DNA from: Candidatus Nanohalarchaeota archaeon
GTDB taxonomy: Archaea > EX4484-52 > B79-G9
DNA: 5,508 bases
Direction of reading: 5' to 3'
Assembly (NCBI GenBank): GCA_030635525.1
Contig: DAOVYR010000082.1
Coordinates: 1-5,508, forward strand
Position numbers and translations under genes: made by a program
Notes under the pieces: generated by a model
The model's database searches: none
Told to the model about the DNA's origin: nothing
What the model saw: the letters and a program-made list of their open reading frames with translations, nothing else
In this document: piece by piece, positions 1 through 4,744 of the stretch
How the letters are laid out: every line of letters starts with the position of its first letter
How positions within the stretch are numbered: position 1 is the stretch's first letter

Positions 1-237
1 ATAAAACTTATTCCCGGCTGAATCCTGCGTAAGCTCAGTATATCCCCCCTGCACATCCGCACCCTTCGTAAGCCCCCGCGAAACAATCCCTGCAATAATT
101 CCATTACTCTCAGACACAATATAATCCTGGCGTGAATACTCATTGCCAAGAGAAGCCACACCCACAGTAACCTCATGCGCACATGCAGGAACACACAACA
201 AAAGAACCCAAACAAACACAATCGCAACAATTTTCAT
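1..237 (-). CDS. Secreted protein of unknown function, 5' part (runs off left edge)
   Basis: Reading leftward from an ATG at 237, the frame stays open for 79 codons to the window edge, so only the N-terminal part is visible. It begins with a classic signal peptide: MK, then a hydrophobic stretch (IVAIVFVWVLLLCVP), then a small-residue cleavage site (ACA before HEV, about residue 20). The mature part seen has short beta-prone segments and no motif I recognise. The start is supported by the signal peptide and by a TATA-like box centred about 26 nt upstream (260-267), which would put the transcript start at or next to the ATG, so a leaderless mRNA is likely. Codon use matches the other minus-strand genes: 69 of 79 codons end in T or G. 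It lies 34 nt downstream of pop5 but seems to have its own promoter. Exported location is likely; function is unknown. Confidence 0.75.
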   Translation of the reverse strand, partial: MKIVAIVFVWVLLLCVPACAHEVTVGVASLGNEYSRQDYIVSESNGIIAGIVSRGLTKGADVQGGYTELTQDSAGNKFY

Positions 238-259
238 AACTTATTCTTATCCGCGCGCG

Positions 260-267
260 TATTTAAA
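260..267 (-). promoter_or_regulatory. TATA box for the left-edge secreted protein gene
   Basis: On the minus strand this is TTTAAATA, preceded by purine-rich AGAAAG that could serve as a BRE. Its centre is about 26 nt before the ATG at 237, the usual archaeal TATA-to-start distance, so the predicted transcript starts at the A of the ATG. No Shine-Dalgarno sequence lies in front of that ATG, which agrees with a leaderless message. The spacer holds an alternating CG run (252-259). Confidence 0.55.
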
Positions 268-271
268 CTTT

Positions 272-652
272 CTATTTTTTAACCCCAAAATCCCTCAAAT
301 CCACCTGTCCCATAAACTTATTTTTAGCAGACTTAATAGTGCCGGTCACACCATGCACATAAAATATAACACTTTCACCTTCAATCTCCTTAATTGATGC
401 AAGCACAGCCCTCACTTCCTCCACAGAATCATGCGTGGTCTTAATAACCGCCTTCTTCCTGGCGGCATCAAACAGCTGAGACGGAACCCACATCTTAAAC
501 TTAGAAGTACCAGCCTCACCAAAAAGCTGAAGAGATGCACTCCAGATTGCATTAACAACATTATCAAGCCGGACATCCTTCTTCGAGATAATCTCAAACA
601 CAATATACCTTTGATTATCCCTCAAACTAGGCGGCAGCGGATTCAATTTCAT
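272..652 (-). CDS. rnp2: RNase P protein component 2 (Pop5 family)
   Basis: A protein subunit of archaeal ribonuclease P, which removes 5' leaders from precursor tRNAs. In the family, Pop5 pairs with Rpp30 as a heterotetramer that assists the catalytic domain of the RNA subunit. The 126-residue length is typical. The family N-terminal signature LPPSLRDNQRYIVFEII sits at residues 6-22, followed by an alternating alpha/beta pattern: AIWSASLQLFGEAG at about 36-49, then a strand and helix through about residue 92, then VIFYVHGVTGTI near 95-106. It ends KK-TAG. The start codon directly follows the TGA of rpp30 (TGAATG), with GGTG (658-661) five bases before the ATG, so translation is probably coupled to rpp30. 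The Rpp30 partner as immediate neighbour strongly supports the call. No oddities seen. Confidence 0.93.
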   Translation of the reverse strand: MKLNPLPPSLRDNQRYIVFEIISKKDVRLDNVVNAIWSASLQLFGEAGTSKFKMWVPSQLFDAARKKAVIKTTHDSVEEVRAVLASIKEIEGESVIFYVHGVTGTIKSAKNKFMGQVDLRDFGVKK

Positions 653-1378
653 TCAAACACCAATCACTTTCACTCCATTTTTCAAAGTATGATTCTTTAC
701 CTCAGCAGTCCTCTTCACAATAAACGCAGGAACCTCAGACACAGTCTTCACCGCCCTCTCACGGTCAAACCCGCACATATATGCAAGCGAAGCAAGCTCC
801 CTGCCTGCCCTCATATCCCACACACTCTCAGCCCCGCTCGCAACAATAACATGAGCACCGTATTTGCGTGCAAGCATAACATTGCGGCGCATATGAGAAA
901 GCACATAAGACCTTATCTTCCTGTAAGAATGAAGATACTCCCGGAAATTCAACTCAACCGCAACATTATTCTCTGCTGCAAGCTTCATCATAACATGATC
1001 CATCCCCGAATCCTTCCTCTTAAGTTCAGGGTGAGTAAGAATATCCACCCGCGGATTCTCAACCGCACTCCTGTTAACCTCAAAAACTCCCCCATGAACC
1101 GCAAGAATATCCACATTATCCCTGAACCGGTTTATCTGCCGGTTAAGCTCACCCGGGCTCTCAACCTTTATCTCCACCCCGACAAGCACATTGACATCAC
1201 TTTTTATTGCCTTGACATCCTTCTTTACTGCATCAAGAGTCTCCATAGTATCTATCCCATCCAAAAGAACAATAGTATCAAACCCCAGTCTCTGTGCATA
1301 CTTCACTACATTTTCAACACTATCCACACCATACGAATATTTCGTAGCCACATGCAGGTCATAATATTTCCGAAACAT
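653..1378 (-). CDS. rnp3: RNase P protein component 3 (Rpp30 family)
   Basis: The Rpp30 subunit of RNase P, a metal-independent TIM-barrel/PHP-like fold that partners Pop5 in tRNA 5' maturation. At 241 residues it is at the normal to slightly long end for archaea. Family landmarks in order: YYDLHV (5-10), LGFDTIVLLD (31-40), VLVGVEIKV (64-72), VDILAVHGG (89-97), VDILTHPEL (111-119), an AAENNVAVELNFREYL segment (134-149), a run ending MLARKYGAHVIVASGA (168-183), and the final SVWDMRAGRELASLAYMCGF helix (185-204). The ATG at 1378 directly precedes the barrel's first strand, and a TATA-like box (1400-1407) lies about 26 nt upstream, so the message is probably leaderless. It is the first gene of the rpp30-pop5 operon. 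Its promoter is divergent from the KaiC-like gene. Confidence 0.93.
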   Translation of the reverse strand: MFRKYYDLHVATKYSYGVDSVENVVKYAQRLGFDTIVLLDGIDTMETLDAVKKDVKAIKSDVNVLVGVEIKVESPGELNRQINRFRDNVDILAVHGGVFEVNRSAVENPRVDILTHPELKRKDSGMDHVMMKLAAENNVAVELNFREYLHSYRKIRSYVLSHMRRNVMLARKYGAHVIVASGAESVWDMRAGRELASLAYMCGFDRERAVKTVSEVPAFIVKRTAEVKNHTLKNGVKVIGV

Positions 1379-1399
1379 AAATCATACTTAGGCTCTTAG

Positions 1400-1407
1400 T
1401 TTTATAA
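1400..1407 (-). promoter_or_regulatory. TATA box for the rpp30-pop5 operon
   Basis: On the minus strand this is TTATAAAA, with its centre about 26 nt before the rpp30 ATG at 1378. There is no Shine-Dalgarno motif in the short gap, so I infer a leaderless transcript that carries both RNase P genes. Confidence 0.6.
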
Positions 1408-1424
1408 GGTTTGCAGCGCCACCC

Positions 1425-1440
1425 ATATAAAATATAAAAA
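1425..1440 (+). promoter_or_regulatory. TATA region for the KaiC-like gene
   Basis: Overlapping boxes ATATAAAA (1425-1432) and TATAAAAA (1433-1440) lie upstream of the ATG at 1484. Either would give a start near 1452-1463 and a leader of about 20-30 nt, leaving room for the ribosome site at 1474. The region is back-to-back with the rpp30 promoter, within about 100 bp of shared intergenic DNA. Confidence 0.5.
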
Positions 1441-1473
1441 GGGCAAGAACCCATTATAGAGCATACCATCACA

Positions 1474-1480
1474 GGGAGAT
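1474..1480 (+). promoter_or_regulatory. Ribosome binding site of the KaiC-like gene
   Basis: GGGAGAT lies three bases before the ATG at 1484. The GGAG core sits 5-6 bases from the start. It supports this ATG over any internal one. Confidence 0.5.
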
Positions 1481-1483
1481 TAA

Positions 1484-2200
1484 ATGGAGCGGCTAAAAAC
1501 AGGAATAACAGGACTGGACGAAAAAACAGAAGGCGGTTTCGTAAAAGGCTCAATCATCCTCGCTGTTGGAAAAACAGGCACAGGAAAAACACAATTCTGC
1601 TCATCATTCATGTACGCAGGAGCTCTGAACGGGGAACCGGGGCTTTACATAACCACAGAAGAAAGAAGCGAAGACATAAAAGAAGACATATATTCCATGT
1701 TCAGTTGGAACTTCACAGAATTGGAACAAAAAGGACTGCTAAAATTTCTCTCAATCAAGGCGATTTATCCTGAAAAGCCCATGGGCGAAGAGACACAAAG
1801 GATAACAAAATCCTATCTCATAGGCATAAGAAGCCAGATAGCAGAAGCCATAAAAAGCGTAAAGGCGCAAAGAGTCGTCCTCGACTCAGTCTCCGTACTT
1901 GAGATGTTCATGCAGGACAAATACATGGCAAGAGTGATGCTATTTGGACTCGTGGAATACTTCAAAGCCAGGCAGGTAACAGTAGTAATAAGCGGTGAAA
2001 TCCCGGAAACCAGCCAGGGCCTGACAGGCAGCGGGATAATAGAATATCTTGTAGACGCTGTAATCAAGCTTGATTTCGTGCCGGTCTCAGAAGAATTCAA
2101 AAGAACAATGACAATAAGAAAAATGCGGCGCACCGACCACTCGACACTGATTCATCCATTCGAGATAACGCCAAACGGCCTGCGGCTCGTAAAAATATGA
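1484..2200 (+). CDS. Single-domain KaiC/RadA-like P-loop ATPase
   Basis: A 238-residue RecA-superfamily ATPase of the archaeal KaiC-like type, cytoplasmic. It opens with the family signature TGITGLDE and GGFVKGSIILAVG (6-29), followed by Walker A GKTGTGKT (29-36). The conserved TTEERSEDI (57-65) carries the paired acidic residues typical of the KaiC catalytic position. Walker B is VVLDSVS (131-137). The C-terminal part has the usual KMRRTDHS and FEITPNGLRL elements (213-220, 226-235). Only one ATPase domain is present, unlike the two of cyanobacterial KaiC, and no partner domain is fused. Such proteins are widespread in archaea and mostly uncharacterised; roles in signalling and motility control are known for a few. 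Its stop overlaps an ATG at 2197, but the next gene more likely starts at 2239, so co-transcription is possible. The exact function cannot be called. Confidence 0.88.
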   Translation: MERLKTGITGLDEKTEGGFVKGSIILAVGKTGTGKTQFCSSFMYAGALNGEPGLYITTEERSEDIKEDIYSMFSWNFTELEQKGLLKFLSIKAIYPEKPMGEETQRITKSYLIGIRSQIAEAIKSVKAQRVVLDSVSVLEMFMQDKYMARVMLFGLVEYFKARQVTVVISGEIPETSQGLTGSGIIEYLVDAVIKLDFVPVSEEFKRTMTIRKMRRTDHSTLIHPFEITPNGLRLVKI

Positions 2201-2223
2201 TAATAAACAACTGCCAGAATATA

Positions 2224-2230
2224 GGGGGGG
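2224..2230 (+). promoter_or_regulatory. Ribosome binding site (G tract) deciding the start at 2239
   Basis: A run of seven G lies eight bases before the ATG at 2239 and could pair with the pyrimidine-rich 3' end of archaeal 16S rRNA. It favours the 2239 start over the ATG at 2197, which has no such site and would add 14 residues in front of a complete signal peptide. AAAAATAT at 2191-2198 is a weak possible TATA box for an independent transcript starting near 2221. Confidence 0.45.
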
Positions 2231-2238
2231 AAATATCT

Positions 2239-4029
2239 ATGAAAAACAAAAAAGTAATTCTGATTTTAACAGCACTTATTACATTTATAGTATTGGGGAG
2301 TATGTCCTTTGCGCAGGAATGCATAACAGACTGTACTGATAACGACTTTGACAAATACACACCAGATACAACATGCAACACAAATGAAAGTTGTCCATCA
2401 TGCAAATGCAATGACTGTGACGACACAGATCCTACATTCAATCCAGGCGCAGAAGAAAAATGCGCCTCAGTCAACGACGAAAACTGCAACGGGCTAATAA
2501 GTTGCTATGACCCTGCCTGTTGCGACGCAGTAGACGACTGCACTACGTCATCTTCGCCATTATGGATTGACTTTGACCGCGATACTTACACAATATGCGA
2601 AAACGACTGTGATGACACAGACCCCATCTTCAACCCAGGTGCAGACGAACTATGCCTGAGCGTCAATGACGAAAACTGCAACGGACTAATAAGTTGCGAA
2701 GACCCTGAATGCGCAGGCCAAACAGGACCAGAAGGAGAATTATGCTGTCAGGATGCCTCTGATTGCATACAAGACAACTGCGTAACAGAATCATGCACTA
2801 ACAACGCATGTGCCTATATAAACAGACCACAGTGTGATGCAACAGAGTGCAACAATCAGGAACGCTGTGATTCTTCTGGCGGCAACTGCGCCAACCCCGA
2901 CCTTAACTCAAATGTGTGTAACACGTGTTATAATGGATTCTTTGATGAAACAATGCCCTTTGAAACAGGCACGACACCAAGTTGCTGCAATGACGATTCT
3001 GGAGAGCACCACATAACCCAAGGGATCGGCACAGGCGCATGCTGCAACTCCACTAACGACTGCGTAGATGCAAGCAATATGTGCAGAGACGAATATCTAA
3101 CTGAAACAACCTGCAACGACGGAATAGACAACGACTGTGACGGTCTCACAGACAGCGATGACGAAGACTGTTCAGGCGACCCATCATGCGCACCTGAAGA
3201 AAGCACATGCAAAAATACAGAAGAATGCTGCGACGACCTCAAATGCAAAAAACAGACAGATTCACCAGAAGACAAAATATGTTGTAGCAAAGACATGTGC
3301 GCAAGCACAGAAGGATGCGCAGAAGAAAACACATGCATCACAACCAACTTCAAAAACCGTGGCGAAATAGAAGTGGTATGCGCCCACGAATCATGGAGAC
3401 CAGAAACAACCCACGAATGGAGCTGTATGGATAAAATAGACAACGACTGCGACGGAGCCATAGATTGTGAAGACGAAGACTGCAACACCAGAGCAATGTG
3501 TAATCCAAAATGCACAACAGACAACGAATGTAGCAGCAGAGAAACATGCAAAAACGGAAAATGCACAAGACTATTCTGCAAAGGATGCGCATATCCAGAA
3601 GACCACATCTGCAAGGACTGGGAATGCTGCACAAAAAGAGACTGCGCAAAAGGTGAAATGTGCTGGGAACACGAATGCATAACAACGCCCGAAAGCACAT
3701 CCGTGAAAAACAAATACACAAAAGAAAATGCAAAAAGCGCCATAGAAACCGCCCAGCAAAACATATTGCGGAAAAAATTTAGCGGAGACAAACCAAAAGA
3801 TATAAAAACACTAGAAGTAAAACTGAAAAACGCAAAAACAGCATACAACAACGGCGAATATGAAAAATCAGAATCCATCACTGATGAGATAACAACAGGT
3901 AAAAAACAAAAAGAAAGCGCAGTTGATAAGATAAAAGGATTCATGAACAGCGTAAAATCATTTTTCATGCGAAGTAAAGAAAAAGAAAACAAACCATATA
4001 CAGGAAGCAATATAATACCAAAAATATAA
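2239..4029 (+). CDS. Large secreted Cys-rich protein with MopE-type metal-binding motifs
   Basis: A 596-residue exported protein. A signal peptide (1-25, ending SFA before QEC) is followed by a Cys/Asp-rich region (28-480) holding 68 cysteines by my count. Two near-identical 36-residue units (59-94, 123-158; 30 of 36 identical) each carry DCDDTDP, FNPGA and NDENCNGLISC, and each is preceded by a DxDxD loop (34-38, 111-115). This is the pattern of the MopE-type putative metal-binding motif. Two shorter copies with IDNDCDG occur at 292-311 and 396-415. The rest has CC pairs and knottin-like spacing (for example CKNTEECCDDLKC), suggesting dense disulfides. The last 116 residues have no cysteine, are lysine-rich and are predicted helical, with A-x-x-AYNNGEY resembling a helical hairpin; there is no C-terminal membrane anchor. 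Ca2+ or another metal is a likely ligand; the function is unknown. The in-frame ATG at 2197 is a less likely start. Confidence 0.85.
   Translation: MKNKKVILILTALITFIVLGSMSFAQECITDCTDNDFDKYTPDTTCNTNESCPSCKCNDCDDTDPTFNPGAEEKCASVNDENCNGLISCYDPACCDAVDDCTTSSSPLWIDFDRDTYTICENDCDDTDPIFNPGADELCLSVNDENCNGLISCEDPECAGQTGPEGELCCQDASDCIQDNCVTESCTNNACAYINRPQCDATECNNQERCDSSGGNCANPDLNSNVCNTCYNGFFDETMPFETGTTPSCCNDDSGEHHITQGIGTGACCNSTNDCVDASNMCRDEYLTETTCNDGIDNDCDGLTDSDDEDCSGDPSCAPEESTCKNTEECCDDLKCKKQTDSPEDKICCSKDMCASTEGCAEENTCITTNFKNRGEIEVVCAHESWRPETTHEWSCMDKIDNDCDGAIDCEDEDCNTRAMCNPKCTTDNECSSRETCKNGKCTRLFCKGCAYPEDHICKDWECCTKRDCAKGEMCWEHECITTPESTSVKNKYTKENAKSAIETAQQNILRKKFSGDKPKDIKTLEVKLKNAKTAYNNGEYEKSESITDEITTGKKQKESAVDKIKGFMNSVKSFFMRSKEKENKPYTGSNIIPKI
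2413..2520 (+). repeat. MopE-type coding repeat, unit 1
   Basis: Encodes residues 59-94 of the large Cys-rich protein, starting DCDDTDPTFNPGAEE. It matches unit 2 (2605-2712) at 30 of 36 residues, and the DNA for NDENCNGLISC is nearly identical between the units, consistent with an internal duplication. Confidence 0.85.
2605..2712 (+). repeat. MopE-type coding repeat, unit 2
   Basis: Encodes residues 123-158 of the large Cys-rich protein, starting DCDDTDPIFNPGADE. It is the second copy of the unit at 2413-2520, at a 192-nt (64-residue) period. The preceding DFDRDTY loop corresponds to DNDFDKY before unit 1. Confidence 0.85.
3112..3171 (+). repeat. Short IDNDCDG motif, copy 1
   Basis: Encodes residues 292-311 of the large Cys-rich protein (CN.GIDNDCDG then DSDDEDC). 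It resembles the second half of the canonical MopE motif and is paired with the copy at 3424-3483. Confidence 0.75.
3424..3483 (+). repeat. Short IDNDCDG motif, copy 2
   Basis: Encodes residues 396-415 of the large Cys-rich protein (CM.KIDNDCDG then DCEDEDC). The small downstream protein has the related CDNGIDDDCD and DCDDEDC at its residues 107-126, so the two genes share this element. Confidence 0.75.
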
Positions 4030-4097
4030 AAACTCGCCACGACCCCACCTACTGATTCTAAGACAACCGGGTCCACCAATATAGTTGCACCCAAATA

Positions 4098-4116
4098 CAT
4101 CACACAAAAGTAACAA
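4098..4116 (+). repeat. Upstream copy of an imperfect direct repeat flanking a TATA box
   Basis: CATCAC, then ACAAAAGT, then AACAA. A second copy, CATCAC-AAAAGTGA-TACAA, lies at 4134-4152. The two copies bracket the TATA box at 4121-4128, at a spacing of 36 bp. The match is imperfect and could be chance in A/C-rich DNA. Confidence 0.35.
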
Positions 4117-4120
4117 TAAG

Positions 4121-4128
4121 TTTAAATA
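4121..4128 (+). promoter_or_regulatory. TATA box for the small MopE-type gene
   Basis: TTTAAATA, centred about 64 nt before the ATA codon at 4189, so transcription should begin near 4151 and leave a leader of about 38 nt. It is the same box sequence as in front of the left-edge gene. The 4030-4188 gap holds this box, the repeats around it and the ribosome site; I see no T-rich terminator after the stop at 4029. Confidence 0.55.
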
Positions 4129-4129
4129 T

Positions 4130-4153
4130 CTTGCATCACAAAAGTGATACAAG
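4130..4153. promoter_or_regulatory. Inverted repeat over the predicted start site, candidate operator
   Basis: Arms CTTGCATCAC (4130-4139) and GTGATACAAG (4144-4153) pair at 9 of 10 positions around an AAAA centre. It sits just downstream of the TATA box and covers the predicted transcription start, the typical place for an archaeal repressor operator. Because transcription should begin inside it, most of the hairpin would not be in the RNA, so a DNA-binding site is the better reading. Confidence 0.5.
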
Positions 4154-4178
4154 TACCCGCAAATATAATACTTTCAAT

Positions 4179-4184
4179 GGTGAT
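4179..4184 (+). promoter_or_regulatory. GGTGAT ribosome binding site pointing to a non-ATG start
   Basis: GGTGAT is an exact match to the archaeal anti-Shine-Dalgarno complement (GGAGGTGAT). It overlaps an ATG at 4177 whose frame ends after three codons at TAA (4186-4188). The first codon after that stop, in the frame of the secreted protein, is ATA at 4189, four bases from the site. Confidence 0.55.
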
Positions 4185-4188
4185 ATAA

Positions 4189-4677
4189 ATAAACAATACA
4201 GTAAACATAATAATAGGAACTCTAATCATTTTTATTCTGATATGCATGTCAGGCACAGGCTTTGCAGATGACTGCCAAGACAATGATAACGACGGATTCG
4301 ACGCCGAATCATGCGGCGGAACCGACTGCGACGATGATGACGACAAGATATATCCCGGTGCCGAAGAAATATGCGACGGAAAAGACTCAGACTGCGACGA
4401 CGGACCATACCCTGACGAAATAGATCTGGACTACGACGGATTCATGATATGCGCAGGCGACTGCGACGATGATGACAACAACGTATATCCAAACGCAATT
4501 GAAATCTGCGACAACGGAATAGACGACGACTGCGACAAAGCTACAGATTGCGACGACGAAGATTGCGCAAGCGATTCCTTATGTAGTGAAGAAATACCTG
4601 AATTTGCATCCACAATAATACCCTCAATCATTACGATATTCTCAATAATGCTACTAAAATCTAAGCACAGATTCTAA
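4189..4677 (+). CDS. Small acidic MopE-type surface protein with PEF-CTERM-like anchor (probable ATA start)
   Basis: If read from ATA at 4189 the protein has 162 residues: a signal peptide (1-26, hydrophobic core IIIGTLIIFILIC, cleavage after GFA), two MopE-type metal-binding units and a sorting tail. Unit 1 (31-72) has DNDNDGF, DCDDDDD and YPGAEEICDG. Unit 2 (79-121) has DLDYDGF, DCDDDDNN and ICDNGIDDDCD. The tail is PEF (137-139), a hydrophobic stretch (142-156) and basic KSKHRF, the three-part layout of archaeal PEF-CTERM signals that an archaeosortase would process. The mature part is extremely Asp-rich with 12 cysteines, so calcium binding is likely. No ATG, GTG or TTG gives the signal peptide: the in-frame ATG at 4246 removes most of it, and the ATG at 4177 hits TAA. 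ATA behind GGTGAT is therefore my choice; a point mutation or sequencing error is the alternative. Confidence 0.8.
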   Translation: MNNTVNIIIGTLIIFILICMSGTGFADDCQDNDNDGFDAESCGGTDCDDDDDKIYPGAEEICDGKDSDCDDGPYPDEIDLDYDGFMICAGDCDDDDNNVYPNAIEICDNGIDDDCDKATDCDDEDCASDSLCSEEIPEFASTIIPSIITIFSIMLLKSKHRF

Positions 4678-4714
4678 TTAATACAAAAACAGAGCACAAC
4701 TTCTACAAATCAAA

Positions 4715-4722
4715 TATTTAAA
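4715..4722 (+). promoter_or_regulatory. TATA box for the beta-helix protein gene
   Basis: TATTTAAA, centred about 26 nt before the ATG at 4745, so the transcript should start at or beside the start codon. There is no Shine-Dalgarno motif in the A-rich gap, so a leaderless message is likely. The gene thus appears to be transcribed separately from the small MopE-type gene. Confidence 0.55.
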
Positions 4723-4744
4723 CTACAATTTACAAAAATAACAT

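Noticed and set aside
252..259. Alternating CGCGCGCG between TATA box and start of the left-edge gene
   Set aside because: Could melt poorly or adopt Z-DNA, but a single 8-base run is too short to support a claim.
431..1399. 322-codon plus-strand open frame
   Set aside because: It lies antisense to rpp30 and pop5, both clearly recognised; the translation is basic and low in complexity with no domain, a result of the strand's A/C-rich composition.
2197..2238. Start of the large MopE-type protein at ATG 2197, overlapping the ATPase stop
   Set aside because: The added 14 residues precede a complete signal peptide and there is no ribosome site; the ATG at 2239 has a G-rich site eight bases upstream. 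ATGA coupling remains a minor alternative.
2928..4103. 391-codon minus-strand open frame
   Set aside because: Antisense to the Cys/Asp-rich protein; its Ser/His/Val-rich translation is what complementing Asp and Cys codons gives. Other minus frames at 1813-2133 and 2097-2489 are likewise shadows.
4130..4153. Inverted repeat as a transcription terminator of the large MopE-type gene
   Set aside because: No T-rich tract follows, archaeal termination does not usually need a hairpin, and it sits just after a TATA box, so an operator reading fits better.
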